Shown in pieces: positions 31,521-41,585 of a DNA stretch of 64,000 nt. The DNA comes from an uncultured Verrucomicrobia subdivision 3 bacterium (GTDB taxonomy: Bacteria > Verrucomicrobiota > Verrucomicrobiia > Limisphaerales > UBA11358): the NCBI GenBank assembly GCA_903865745.1, contig CAIPKV010000079.1, positions 1 to 64,000 on the forward strand. Reading direction: 5' to 3'. Under the pieces are notes generated by a model. That model did no database searches, was not told where the DNA came from, and was given only the letters and a program-made list of their open reading frames with translations. How positions within the stretch are numbered: position 1 is the stretch's first letter; every line of letters starts with the position of its first letter. A program made the position numbers and the translations under genes.

Positions 31521-34412
31521 ATGCAATTCACCTCCGTCCTCCGCCTGGCCGTGCTGGCTTCGGCCATTTTATCCCTGAACCTCCGCGCTGACGGCACCGA
31601 CACCGCGGCCGCCGCGTCGCCGCGCGAACATCTTTCGCTGGATGCCAACTGGAAGTTTCATCTGGGCGATGACTGGCCGGGTGCCTTGCGATTGGACAAA
31701 GCGGGCGCGAGCGGTGGGCCGGCCAGCGAGAAGTTCAGCGATATCGCGTGGCGCACACTGGATTTGCCGCATGATTGGGCCATTGAATTGCCGTTCGATA
31801 AATCGGCGGATGCCAACCATGGGTTCAAGCCGGTCGGCCCCGGTTTCGCCAAGAATAATATCGGCTGGTATCGCCGGACATTTGCGCTGCCGGCCACGGA
31901 TGACGGCAAGCGCATCTGGCTGACGTTCGACGGCGTGTACCGCGACGCGACGGTGTGGGTGAATGGCTGGCTAATGACGCATCACGAGGGCGGCTACTAC
32001 GGCTTCCGCGAGGACATCACGGATGTGGTGCATTTCGGCGGCGCGAATGTGGTGACGGTGCGGGTGGATGCGAGCAAGTTCGAGGGCTGGTTTTACGAGG
32101 GCGCGGGGATTTACCGGCACGTGTGGCTGGACAAGACGGCACCGGTGGCCATCGCGCCGGATGGGGTGTTTGTTTCGCCAAGTTTTGCAAACAATGTTCC
32201 AAACAAATACGCGCAGCTTGAGGTATCTACGGAAATAAAAAACTCAAGCCCAACTCCGGTGAACCCAGAAAGTCGGCAAACCATTTTTGATCCGAATGGG
32301 AAACAAGTGGGTCAATCAACCGAATATTCGTGGTCCGTAAAGAACATTCATGAAGTAAGCCTCCATTTTCAAGTTAATGATCCCATTCTTTGGTCTCCGG
32401 AAAATCCCGCGCTCTACAAACTCGTCACGACAATTCTTATCAGCAATAACATTGTTGACCAAAAAGAAACTCTTTTCGGCATCCGCACGGTCGGGTTCGA
32501 CAAGGACCAAGGTTTTCTCCTGAACGGCAAACATTATGAACTGTACGGCACCTGCAACCATCAGGATATGGCGGGCGTCGGCGCGGCGTTGCCGGATGCC
32601 ATTCAGGATTTCCGCGTGAAGAAGCTGAAGGAATTTGGCTGCAATGCCATCCGCACGTCGCACAATCCGCCCACGCCGGAATTGCTCGACGCCTGCGACC
32701 GCCTCGGCATGATTATCATGGATGAGAGCCGCCTGCTCGGCAGCGATGCGCAGAATCTCGCGAAATGGGAGAGCCAGGTTCGCCGCGACCGCAACCATCC
32801 GTGCGTCGGCATCTGGAGCGTGGCGAATGAGGAATTCTCCGTGCAATCCACCCCGCAGGCCGGCCACGTGGCGCGCACGATGCAGAATCTGGTGAAGTCG
32901 CTCGACCCGACGCGCCCGGTCACTTACGCCGCGCCGCAGGGCGATACGTTTCAAGGCATCAACGGCGTGATCGAAGTGCGCGGCTGGAATTATCATCCCG
33001 GCGGCGACATGGACAAGTATCACGCGGAGCATCCGGACCAGCCGAACGTGGGCACGGAACAGGCGAGCACGGTGTGTACGCGCGGCATCTACGCGGATGA
33101 TAAGGAACGCGGCTATGTGCGCGCCTACGATGAGCGCGGCACGCAGACGGCGGAGAAATGGTGGAGCTATTTCGCGGACCGCCCGTGGTTGAGCGGCGGC
33201 TTCGTGTGGACGGGCTTTGATTATCGCGGCGAACCGACGCCATACAAATGGCCGTGCGTGAATTCGCACTTCGGCATTCTGGACACGTGCGGTTTCCCGA
33301 AGGACAACTTCTGGTATTACCAATCCTGGTGGACCACGAACACGGTGCTGCATCTGTTGCCGCATTGGAACTGGGCGGGCAAGGAAGGCCAGACGGTGCG
33401 CGTAGATGCCTTGAGCAATTGCAAGGCGGTGGAGTTGTTCCTCAACGGCACGTCGCTCGGCAAACAGGCGATGAAGCCGAATTCCAAGCTGAGCTGGCAG
33501 GTCACGTACGCCCCGGGGACTTTGAGCGCGAAAGGTTTTGATGACGCGGGCAAGGTCATTGCCGAAACCAAAGTGGAGACAACCGGTGACGCGTCGGCCG
33601 TGCAGCTCACGCCGGATCGCACGACGATCAATGCCGATGGCGAGGACGTCAGCGTGATCACGGTGGCTGTGACGGATGCGCAAGGTCGCGTGGTGCCCGT
33701 GGCGGGAAACAAGATTAACTTCACCATTGAAGGCGCGGGCAAAATCATCGGTGTCGGCAACGGCGACCCGAGTTGCCATGAGCCGGATACATTCATCGGC
33801 CAGCCGGGCGTGAAGAATCTGTCGCTGACTGATTGGCGTTGGGAACTCGTGCCGGTTCCGGCCAAGGGTGCGCTCGCACCCGAATACGCGCCGGCCTTCG
33901 ATGATTCGAAGTGGCCGACTTTGAAGTCCAAGCTCGAAGAAAGCTCCGACGGCATGTTTTTGACGGAAGGCCAATCCGCCATTTACCGCACCCACCTTAC
34001 GCTGACTGAAGCCGATTTGGCCAACCCCGGCGTGCAGGTGCGGTTCGAGTGCATTGACGATCTCGGCTGGGTGTTCGTGAATAATCAGCGCGTTGGCGAA
34101 TCGCGCGATTGGTCGGTGTCGCCGGTCTTCGATATCAAGAAGCATCTGCATGTGGGCGACAATGTCATTGCCGTTGGCGTGCGTAATGAGTCCGGTGGCG
34201 GCGGCCTGAATCCCGGGGTGAACGTGGAACTCATCGGCAAAGCCACCGCCGTGCCGTGGTCGCGGAGTGTGTTCAATGGCCTCGCGCAGGTGATGGTGCA
34301 GTCCACGCGGGACGCCGGCGAAATCAAATTGACCGCGAGCGCGGACGGCCTGACGCCCGCGACGGCGACAATCACGACACAGCCCAGCACGCCGCGTCCG
34401 AGCGTGCCGTAA
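31521..34412 (+). CDS. Secreted GH2 beta-galactosidase-like glycosidase
   Basis: A 963-residue protein from the ATG at 31521; a TTG directly before it is less likely. A signal peptide (about 1-22, FTSVLRLAVLASAILSLNLRA in outline) directs export. The domain order is the GH2 sugar-binding sandwich (about 40-220), an Ig-like middle domain, a TIM barrel (about 325-600) with acid/base Glu437 (VANEEF) and nucleophile Glu513 (GTEQAS), then a DUF4982-type domain and C-terminal sandwiches. Substrate is probably a beta-galactoside or related glycan side chain. It is the first gene of a cluster with GH95 and a GH-L-type glycosidase. Confidence 0.9.
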   Translation: MQFTSVLRLAVLASAILSLNLRADGTDTAAAASPREHLSLDANWKFHLGDDWPGALRLDKAGASGGPASEKFSDIAWRTLDLPHDWAIELPFDKSADANHGFKPVGPGFAKNNIGWYRRTFALPATDDGKRIWLTFDGVYRDATVWVNGWLMTHHEGGYYGFREDITDVVHFGGANVVTVRVDASKFEGWFYEGAGIYRHVWLDKTAPVAIAPDGVFVSPSFANNVPNKYAQLEVSTEIKNSSPTPVNPESRQTIFDPNGKQVGQSTEYSWSVKNIHEVSLHFQVNDPILWSPENPALYKLVTTILISNNIVDQKETLFGIRTVGFDKDQGFLLNGKHYELYGTCNHQDMAGVGAALPDAIQDFRVKKLKEFGCNAIRTSHNPPTPELLDACDRLGMIIMDESRLLGSDAQNLAKWESQVRRDRNHPCVGIWSVANEEFSVQSTPQAGHVARTMQNLVKSLDPTRPVTYAAPQGDTFQGINGVIEVRGWNYHPGGDMDKYHAEHPDQPNVGTEQASTVCTRGIYADDKERGYVRAYDERGTQTAEKWWSYFADRPWLSGGFVWTGFDYRGEPTPYKWPCVNSHFGILDTCGFPKDNFWYYQSWWTTNTVLHLLPHWNWAGKEGQTVRVDALSNCKAVELFLNGTSLGKQAMKPNSKLSWQVTYAPGTLSAKGFDDAGKVIAETKVETTGDASAVQLTPDRTTINADGEDVSVITVAVTDAQGRVVPVAGNKINFTIEGAGKIIGVGNGDPSCHEPDTFIGQPGVKNLSLTDWRWELVPVPAKGALAPEYAPAFDDSKWPTLKSKLEESSDGMFLTEGQSAIYRTHLTLTEADLANPGVQVRFECIDDLGWVFVNNQRVGESRDWSVSPVFDIKKHLHVGDNVIAVGVRNESGGGGLNPGVNVELIGKATAVPWSRSVFNGLAQVMVQSTRDAGEIKLTASADGLTPATATITTQPSTPRPSVP

Positions 34413-34481
34413 CGGATGGATTAGTTGCAGGATAATTAAATTTGAACTTGTTTGCGGGGCGGAGCTGGCGAAAATCTTCGG

Positions 34482-36818
34482 ATGCCAACTTTGCCCCGCA
34501 CTCTTTTTGCCGCGTTCACGGCGTGGTTCATCCTGCAATCCGGTCAAGCGGCGGAGTCGCCGTCGCCGCTCACGCTCTGGTATCAGCAGCCCGCCAAAGT
34601 TTGGACGGAAGCTTTGCCCATCGGCAACGGCCGCTTGGGCGCGATGATTTTTGGCGGTGCGGAACGCGAACATCTTCAGCTTAACGAAAGCACGCTCTGG
34701 GCTGGTGGTCCCTATAACGCTGACAACCCGAAAGCACTCGCCGCGCTGCCCGAAGTGCGCAAGCTCATCTTTGCCGGCCAATACGACGACGCAGAAAAAA
34801 TGATAGCCGACAAGATGATGGCGGTGCCGCTGCGCCAGATGCCTTACGAGCCTGTGGGCGACTTGTTTCTTGATATTCCCACAAACGGCCCCGTGGAAAA
34901 TTATCGCCGTGACCTTGATCTGGATACCGCCATTGCCAGCGTCAGCTACGCCGTCAATGGCGTGCACTTCAAGCGCGAGATATTTGCCAGCCCGGTGGAT
35001 CAAGTCATTGTGGTGCGGCTGACAGCGGATAAGCCGGGGCAGATTTCGTTTAAGGCTAGTATGACTACACCGCAGAAGGCTTCTGTGAAAACCGAATTCA
35101 ACGGCGGTGAAGGCAGCGAGCTTGTCCTGTCGGGTGTGAATGGTGACGCGCGCGGCATTAAGGGTGCACTAAAGTTTCAGGCACGGGTGCAGATCATGGT
35201 TCAAGGCGGCACAGTGACCGATGGCACGAATTCAGTTTCCGTTACCAGCGCGGATTCCGCCACGCTGCTGATCGCCGCCGCTACCAGCTACAAGAATTAT
35301 CACGATGTTAGCGGAAAGCCGGAGGCAATTACGAAGAAACAGATTGCCGTTGCGACCAAGAAAAACTTCGACGAACTGCTGGCCGCGCACATCGTCGAGC
35401 ATCAGCGATTGTTCCGTCGCGTAGAACTGAATCTTGGCGAAACGGACGCGATGAAGCTGCCGACGGATGTGCGTATCGCGCACTTCGCCGAAGGCAAGGA
35501 CCCGCAACTCGCGGCGGTGTATTTCCAGTTCGCGCGGTATCTGCTGATCAGCTGCTCGCGCCCCGGCGGCCAGCCCGCAACGTTGCAGGGCTTATGGAAT
35601 AATTCCATGACCCCGCCGTGGGACAGTAAATACACCATCAATATCAACACCGAGATGAATTACTGGCCGGCTGAGCCGGCCAACCTCGGCGAGTGCGTTG
35701 AGCCGCTCATGCGGATGGTTTTGGAAATGGCGGATACCGGCGTCCACACCGCGAAAGTAATGTATGGCGCGCGCGGCTGGGTGGTGCACCACAACACCGA
35801 TTTGTGGCGGGCGACAGCACCGATTGATGGGCCGAATTCCGGAATGTGGCCGATGGGTGGTGCGTGGCTCTGCCAGAATTTGTGGGATCATTACCTCTTC
35901 ACCGAGGACAAAGATTATCTGAAGCAAATTTATCCGGCCATGAAGGGCGCGGCCCAGTTCTTTCTTGATACGCTGCTTGTCGATCCAAACCTGCCTGGCC
36001 CCGCAAATCTGGTGACCGGTCCGTCACTCTCGCCGGAAAACGGCAACCCGGCCGCCAAACATACAAGCATCACTGCCGGGCCGACGATGGATTTGGAAAT
36101 CTTGCGCGACTTGTTTGCCAACTGCATCCGCGCTTCGGAAATTCTCGACAAAGACAACAAGTTTGCCTCCCAACTCGCTGAGACCCGCGCCAAACTCGCG
36201 CCTTTGCAAATCGGCTCGGCCGGTCAGTTGCAGGAATGGCTGCAGGACTTGGATATGCAGTCGCATGAATTGCACCATCGCCATGTGTCGCATCTTTACG
36301 GGCTTTTTCCCAGCGGGCAGATTGACGTGAACACGACGCCCGAATTGGCCGCCGCTGTAAAAAAATCTCTGGAAGTTCGTGGTGATCAGGCGACCGGCTG
36401 GGGAACTGCTTGGCGAATCAACTTGTGGGCGCGGCTTCTTGATGGGGACCACGCCTTTGGTATTTTAAAATACCTTATCAGTCCGAAATGCACCTACCCA
36501 GATTTGTTTGACTCCTGCCCGCCATTTCAGATTGACGGCAATTTTGGTGGCGCATCCGGAATCGCCGAAATGCTATTGCAAAGCCAGAACGGCGAAATTC
36601 AATTGCTGCCCGCGCTACCGAAAGCGTGGGCGACCGGCAGCGTGAAAGGCCTCCGCGCGCGCCGTGGTTTCGAAGTGGATATCGCTTGGCAGGATGGAAA
36701 GCTTACGTCGGCCACGGTACATTCTCTCAACGGCAATTACCTTCATTTGCGATATGGTCAGACAACCAAAGCTGTTACCATCAGCAAGGGCAATACTATC
36801 CAGTGGGATGGAAAATAG
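34482..36818 (+). CDS. Secreted GH95 alpha-L-fucosidase (or alpha-L-galactosidase)
   Basis: A 778-residue protein from the ATG at 34482, which begins a signal peptide (TLFAAFTAWFILQSGQA). An earlier ATG at 34452 adds ten residues without a signal. Family residues are in place: Asn387 and Asn389 in NINTEMNYWP, the acid Glu519 in SLSPENG and Asp685 in QIDGNFG, matching the Asn/Asn, Glu and Asp positions of the Bifidobacterium GH95 fucosidase. The (alpha/alpha)6 barrel is preceded by the N-terminal sandwich with PIGNGRLGAMIFGG. It would remove alpha-1,2-linked fucose or L-galactose. It follows the GH2 gene by about 70 bases. Confidence 0.9.
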   Translation: MPTLPRTLFAAFTAWFILQSGQAAESPSPLTLWYQQPAKVWTEALPIGNGRLGAMIFGGAEREHLQLNESTLWAGGPYNADNPKALAALPEVRKLIFAGQYDDAEKMIADKMMAVPLRQMPYEPVGDLFLDIPTNGPVENYRRDLDLDTAIASVSYAVNGVHFKREIFASPVDQVIVVRLTADKPGQISFKASMTTPQKASVKTEFNGGEGSELVLSGVNGDARGIKGALKFQARVQIMVQGGTVTDGTNSVSVTSADSATLLIAAATSYKNYHDVSGKPEAITKKQIAVATKKNFDELLAAHIVEHQRLFRRVELNLGETDAMKLPTDVRIAHFAEGKDPQLAAVYFQFARYLLISCSRPGGQPATLQGLWNNSMTPPWDSKYTININTEMNYWPAEPANLGECVEPLMRMVLEMADTGVHTAKVMYGARGWVVHHNTDLWRATAPIDGPNSGMWPMGGAWLCQNLWDHYLFTEDKDYLKQIYPAMKGAAQFFLDTLLVDPNLPGPANLVTGPSLSPENGNPAAKHTSITAGPTMDLEILRDLFANCIRASEILDKDNKFASQLAETRAKLAPLQIGSAGQLQEWLQDLDMQSHELHHRHVSHLYGLFPSGQIDVNTTPELAAAVKKSLEVRGDQATGWGTAWRINLWARLLDGDHAFGILKYLISPKCTYPDLFDSCPPFQIDGNFGGASGIAEMLLQSQNGEIQLLPALPKAWATGSVKGLRARRGFEVDIAWQDGKLTSATVHSLNGNYLHLRYGQTTKAVTISKGNTIQWDGK

Positions 36819-36851
36819 GCGGACGGGAATTCAAGTCGGCGGCGGGTGTCG

Positions 36852-38429
36852 TCAAAAGACGTCCAACGCGTCGCTCTCACAGGCGGCGTATTTTTCCAGC
36901 AGCTTGTCGTAAATCTTGGCGGCTTTTGAATCCGGGCGGATTTCGCTGCCCGGCACCGGTTTGGTGAAGCCGGCAACCAGCTTTTCCCACTTGGGACTTT
37001 TGTCCGCCGCCACGAGCCAGCCGTGCGCGGCCTGCAAAGCGGCGCCGAGCGCAGCACTCTTGGAAACTTCGATGCGCAGCACCCGACAGTTCATCACATC
37101 TGCTAGTACCTGCAATAAAGCGCGGTCGTTGGACGCGCCGCCGGTGACGAGAATTTTTTCTGGCGCGACTTGCATCCATTGCGAGTGCAATCGCATGGAA
37201 AGCATCTGCGCCTCAAACACGGCACGGCAGTTAGCGGCGGCGTTTTTCTCGTCGAGGTCAAAGCGCCGGATGCCAGGCTTGGAGCGCGGGACAATTTCCG
37301 CCTCAAACCACGGTAACAGAACTCCTCCGTTATTACCCACTGGTGTGCTGGCGACGAGGGAGCCGAACTTCTTCCAGTCTGAAATCTTGTATAGTTCGCG
37401 GATTTTCTCACGAGCGAGCGAGCCGTTCTTGAAACAGATCAAGGTCATGTAGCCGCCGGTTGGCGAGCCAAAGACGTGACCTTCGCCATTTTCATCAGTG
37501 TGGCACTCTTCCATCGTACCAAAAAAGGTGTCGCTGGTGCCGAGGCTGATGGCGACCTGACCGGGTTTGGTAAGTCCGAGGCCGATGACGCTCGCCGGAT
37601 TATCGCCCGTCCAGACGGTGGCAAGCGCCTCGGGGTTCAGACCGTATTTTGTAACGAAGTAGGAACTAACCGGGCCGATGACGCGGCCGGATTCCGCAAG
37701 CGGCGGAAGTTTTTTAACGAGGCTGGGCGCGGTGGCTTTAAGTGCGTCGTGGTTCCAGTTTTTACGGCGGATATCCATTAGATTCATCCCCGCTCCGTCG
37801 CCGAAATCTATCGGCGCAAGTTTACCCGCGAGCAGCGACGCCATGAACGAACTAACCAGCGCGATGCTGGCGGTCTTCTCGTAGTTCTTCGGCTCGGTCT
37901 TGTAAAACTTACGGATTTGCGGTCCGGTAAATCGCTCAAAGGTGTCCGATCCGGTGCGTGACGCGGTGAACTTGATGCCGCCGAGTTTTTTTCGGATTTC
38001 GGCGCATTCCTTGGTGGTTGAGGAATCCATCCAGATGGGCGATGTCTTGCGCGCCAAGAGACCGTCGAGGTTTTCGACCAAGGATTTTTTTGGATCCAGC
38101 GCGGCGAGTACTTCCGTAGTCTTTTCGGTGAGATAAACCGAGCCATGCTGCTGGCCGCTACCACTGACGGCAAGAATCTTGCCCAGCGCGACCTTGTCCT
38201 TTCTCATCTGCGCGAAGAGCAGGTCAAGCGCGGCGGCCCAGAGCAAGGGCGAACTGTGCTTCACTAGCGGGTCGCGATTTGGCAACACCCCGTTCTTCGT
38301 CTTGAACTGCGGCAGTGCCTGATCAAAGTTCAGCGATTTTTCGTAGATGACCTTGTTGGCGTCGAGGTCAATAACCACGGCGCTTAGGCTTTGTGTGCTG
38401 GAATCGAGTCCGAGAAAAAGTTTACCCAT
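36852..38429 (-). CDS. xylB: FGGY-family carbohydrate kinase, xylulokinase-like
   Basis: A 525-residue cytoplasmic kinase of the FGGY fold. The N-terminal phosphate-1 motif (FLGLDSSTQSLSAVV), the substrate loop GSGQQHGSVY, PIWMDSST, the GLTKPGQVAISLGTSDTFFG region and the C-terminal VTGGASNDRALLQ adenosine motif are present. The long form and the GQQHG/WMDSS motifs place it near eukaryotic-type xylulokinases, which phosphorylate D-xylulose. It stands alone on the minus strand between glycosidase genes of opposite direction, so it may feed cluster products into the pentose phosphate pathway. Confidence 0.85.
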   Translation of the reverse strand: MGKLFLGLDSSTQSLSAVVIDLDANKVIYEKSLNFDQALPQFKTKNGVLPNRDPLVKHSSPLLWAAALDLLFAQMRKDKVALGKILAVSGSGQQHGSVYLTEKTTEVLAALDPKKSLVENLDGLLARKTSPIWMDSSTTKECAEIRKKLGGIKFTASRTGSDTFERFTGPQIRKFYKTEPKNYEKTASIALVSSFMASLLAGKLAPIDFGDGAGMNLMDIRRKNWNHDALKATAPSLVKKLPPLAESGRVIGPVSSYFVTKYGLNPEALATVWTGDNPASVIGLGLTKPGQVAISLGTSDTFFGTMEECHTDENGEGHVFGSPTGGYMTLICFKNGSLAREKIRELYKISDWKKFGSLVASTPVGNNGGVLLPWFEAEIVPRSKPGIRRFDLDEKNAAANCRAVFEAQMLSMRLHSQWMQVAPEKILVTGGASNDRALLQVLADVMNCRVLRIEVSKSAALGAALQAAHGWLVAADKSPKWEKLVAGFTKPVPGSEIRPDSKAAKIYDKLLEKYAACESDALDVF

Positions 38430-38486
38430 GTGATTTTAATGATTTTGTTCGCGTCTGACTGATAGATAATATAGCAATCCATTCAA

Positions 38487-40616
38487 ATGAAAAGCCTGCT
38501 TTGGCCATATTATTGCAGTTTGGCGTTGGTTGGTGCAATGGCGGCTAGGGGCGTGCCAATTGACCGCCACGCGCTCGTTATCCGGCACGAGGTGCTGCTG
38601 ACTAATTTTGACACTGGGAATCCGCTGTCCGTCGGCAACGGCCAGTTTTGCTTTACGGTGGACGCGACCGGCTTACAGACCTTTCCTGAAGCGTTTGAGA
38701 AAACCACGCCGCTCGGCACGCTGTCAGACTGGGGTTGGCACACTAGTCCGAACCCGAATGGCTGGGACATGGATAAATTTCAATTCAAGGAATACGCGGA
38801 TTTGAACGGCCGCAAAGTGCCTTACGCTGATGCGCCGCACAACGCGCAGACGTCAGAGATCAAATGGCTGCGCGCCAATCCACACCGGTTGCATCTTGGC
38901 CAAATTGGTTTCGTCTTGAAACACGCTGACGGGTCATTGGTGCAGACCAATGATTTGACGCGAATTACTCAGAAGTTGGATCTGTGGAATGGCGAAATTA
39001 TCAGCCACTTCAAATTGGACGGCGAGTTGGTGGAGGTAGAAACGGTTTGCGAACCTGATTCAGATGCGGTTGCTGTGCGGGTGAAATCCCCGCTCGTGAA
39101 ATTGGGGCGGCTCGCAATCCAAATTCGTTTTCCCTACGGCACGGGCGACCCGGTAACGGCAGACTGGAGCAGGCCGGATGCGCATGAAACACGATATTTT
39201 CATGGCAAAGGTATTGATGGGGGCACATTCGAGCGCAATTTAGACAATGATTCCTACGTTGTTGACGAGTTCTCACCGGGCACGACTGTTACCAATCCGG
39301 CAAAGCATCAATATGTTATTACGCCAAACAAAAAGTCGGAAACGATGGAGCTAGTTTGCGAGTTCGCGCCAAAACAAAATGTGCTCCAGTTGGATTTCAC
39401 TCAAGTTCGCGAAGCCGCGCAAAAACACTGGCAACAATTCTGGCAGACGGACGGCGCGATTGATTTTTCCGGTAGCAAAGACCCACGTTGGTTTGAACTC
39501 GAACGCAGAATTGTATTATCACAATACCTGACTGCGATTCAGGATGCGGGAAATAATCCGCCTCAGGAAACTGGGTTGACGTACAACTCTTGGGAAGGCA
39601 AGTTTCATTTAGAAATGCACTTTTGGCACGAGGCTCACTTTGCCTTGTGGGACCGCCTGCCACTGTTGGAAAAATCGCTTAATTACTATCAGAATATCCT
39701 TCCGGCCGCAGAGGGTACGGCTAGGAAACAAGGCTATGCTGGCGCCCGCTGGCCGAAGATGACAAATCCAACCGGCGCAGAATCGCCTTCGCCCGTTGGG
39801 CCTTTTCTTGTTTGGCAGGAGCCTCATCCAATCTTTTACGCTGAGCTCTGCTGGCGTGAACATCCAAACCAAGCGACGTTGGAAAAATATCGCGACATTG
39901 TTTTCCAGACGGCGGATTTTTTGGCTAGTTACGCAACTTGGGATACGAACAGTGGTCGCTATGTCCTTGGTCCGGTATTGCAAACGGCGCAGGAAGTTTT
40001 TCCGAAGGACAAAACTTTCAACCCGACGTTTGAGTTGACGTATATTCGTTGGGCTTTGGAAACGGCGCAGCAATGGCGCACACGACTCGGTCTGCCGCGT
40101 AATAAAAAATGGGATGATGTTTTAAGTGGGCTCGCAAAACCATTGGTGGTTGATAACAAATATGCGTTTACCGAGACGACGCCGGATTCCTATACAAACC
40201 CGAAATGGAACGCAGATCATCCGGCAGTCGTCGGGGCTTTGAGTTTTGTGCCGGGACCGGGAATTGATTTGGTGACGATGCGTAATACGTTCGACTGGGT
40301 TTGGAAGAACTGGAATTGGCCGGAGACTTGGGGTTGGGACTATCCCATGCTGGCGATGACCGCCGCACGGCTTGGTGAACCGGAACGCGCAGTGGATGCG
40401 CTGCTGCTTGATACACCGAAAAATCACTACGGCCTCAACGGCCACGTCTATCAGCGGCCTGGCTTGACCATTTATTTGCCGGCCAATGGTGGTTTGCTTT
40501 ATGCAGTGGTGTTGATGGCCGCCGGTTGGGACGGGGCGCCAAAAAGGTATGCACCGGGCTTTCCAAACAACGGCCAGTGGAATGTGCGCTGGGAGAATTT
40601 CCGCCGTGCACCGTAG
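38487..40616 (+). CDS. Secreted GH65/GH95-clan-like (alpha/alpha)6 glycosidase
   Basis: A 709-residue protein with an N-terminal signal (LALVGAMAARG). A beta-sandwich N-domain (NPLSVGNGQFCFTVDATGLQTF) precedes a helical barrel (about 330-700) with NSWEGKFHLEMHFWHEAHFALW, WQEPHPIFYAELCWRE and NWPETWGWDYPMLAMTAARL. These resemble the six-hairpin glycosidases of clan GH-L. The exact family and substrate are not clear. Candidate acids are the Glu in HLEMHFW and the Glu in WPETWGWD. It is divergent from the kinase and lies 57 bases from it, so the two probably share a promoter region. Confidence 0.7.
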   Translation: MKSLLWPYYCSLALVGAMAARGVPIDRHALVIRHEVLLTNFDTGNPLSVGNGQFCFTVDATGLQTFPEAFEKTTPLGTLSDWGWHTSPNPNGWDMDKFQFKEYADLNGRKVPYADAPHNAQTSEIKWLRANPHRLHLGQIGFVLKHADGSLVQTNDLTRITQKLDLWNGEIISHFKLDGELVEVETVCEPDSDAVAVRVKSPLVKLGRLAIQIRFPYGTGDPVTADWSRPDAHETRYFHGKGIDGGTFERNLDNDSYVVDEFSPGTTVTNPAKHQYVITPNKKSETMELVCEFAPKQNVLQLDFTQVREAAQKHWQQFWQTDGAIDFSGSKDPRWFELERRIVLSQYLTAIQDAGNNPPQETGLTYNSWEGKFHLEMHFWHEAHFALWDRLPLLEKSLNYYQNILPAAEGTARKQGYAGARWPKMTNPTGAESPSPVGPFLVWQEPHPIFYAELCWREHPNQATLEKYRDIVFQTADFLASYATWDTNSGRYVLGPVLQTAQEVFPKDKTFNPTFELTYIRWALETAQQWRTRLGLPRNKKWDDVLSGLAKPLVVDNKYAFTETTPDSYTNPKWNADHPAVVGALSFVPGPGIDLVTMRNTFDWVWKNWNWPETWGWDYPMLAMTAARLGEPERAVDALLLDTPKNHYGLNGHVYQRPGLTIYLPANGGLLYAVVLMAAGWDGAPKRYAPGFPNNGQWNVRWENFRRAP

Positions 40617-40628
40617 TCGCTATAATCT

Positions 40629-41549
40629 TCAGATTTGAAAATCTAGTACGAGGTTTTTGTCGTTCTTACTCAACACCCGCATATCGAGGCCGTCGTAAAT
40701 TACCAGCGAGTTCGGCTGTACGCTATCCATAATAAAAACATTGCCACCAATGGTGCTGCCCGCGCCGATAATCGTTTCGCCGCCGAGAATTGTTGCGCCC
40801 GGATAGATTGTTACGCGATCCTCGATGGTCGGATGCCGTTTCTTGCCGCGGAGTAACTGGCCGGCGGCGGTAGACTTCGCGCCGAGCGTCACGCCGTGAT
40901 ACATCTTCACATGGTTGCCGATGACCGCCGTTTCGCCAACGACCGTGCCGGTGCAATGATCCACAAAAAAGTGCGAGCCAATCTTTGCGCCCGGATGCAA
41001 GTCCATTCCAGTGCGGGCGTGCGCCCATTCGCTCATGATACGCGGGATGAGCGCGACATCTTTCAGATAAAGTTCATGCGCTAGGCGCTGCACAGAAATT
41101 GCTTCGATGAACGGATAGGAAACAATGATTTCCTCCTTGCTCGCCGCTGCCGGGTCGCCATTGAACGCGGCTTCCACATCCGTCTGCAGCACTTCGCGGA
41201 TGCACGGCAGACCACCGAGAAATTTTATCGTCAACTGATGGGCGGCATGGTGCACCTCCTTTTTGGTGAGGCCGTCCGGTGGCTGGTATTCCAGGCTCTT
41301 GCGAATTTCATCCTCCAGCCTTCCCAACACTGAATCCAGCAGCGCAGCGGTTTCCACTTTCACTTCCGATGAATGAATCAGCTTTTCATCAAAGAAACCG
41401 GGGAACAGCAGCCGCAGTAAATCCTGCGTGATGGCCGTGATAGCGCGTTTGGACGGCAAATTTTTGCCGTCCAGATGATTGATGCCGCCGAACTGCGCAT
41501 AGGACGCGACGAGGTCGTTGGTGAGTTTGGTAACCGTTTCCACCTGCAA
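40629..41549 (-). CDS. cysE: Serine O-acetyltransferase
   Basis: A 306-residue enzyme that makes O-acetylserine from serine and acetyl-CoA, the first step of cysteine synthesis. A helical N-terminal half precedes a left-handed beta-helix with hexapeptide repeats (GMDLHPGAKIGSHFFVDH, then TVVGETAVIGNHVKMYHGV, then ATILGGETIIGAGSTIGG, outlined). The catalytic His and Asp positions (WAHARTGMD..., LHPGA...DHCTG) are present. It resembles the EpsC/SrpH long form. It lies 37 bases after waaF on the same strand, so it is probably the last gene of the lipid A operon. Confidence 0.9.
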   Translation of the reverse strand: MQVETVTKLTNDLVASYAQFGGINHLDGKNLPSKRAITAITQDLLRLLFPGFFDEKLIHSSEVKVETAALLDSVLGRLEDEIRKSLEYQPPDGLTKKEVHHAAHQLTIKFLGGLPCIREVLQTDVEAAFNGDPAAASKEEIIVSYPFIEAISVQRLAHELYLKDVALIPRIMSEWAHARTGMDLHPGAKIGSHFFVDHCTGTVVGETAVIGNHVKMYHGVTLGAKSTAAGQLLRGKKRHPTIEDRVTIYPGATILGGETIIGAGSTIGGNVFIMDSVQPNSLVIYDGLDMRVLSKNDKNLVLDFQI

Positions 41550-41585
41550 AAACTACCACGAACAATCGAAGACACAAAGATTTTG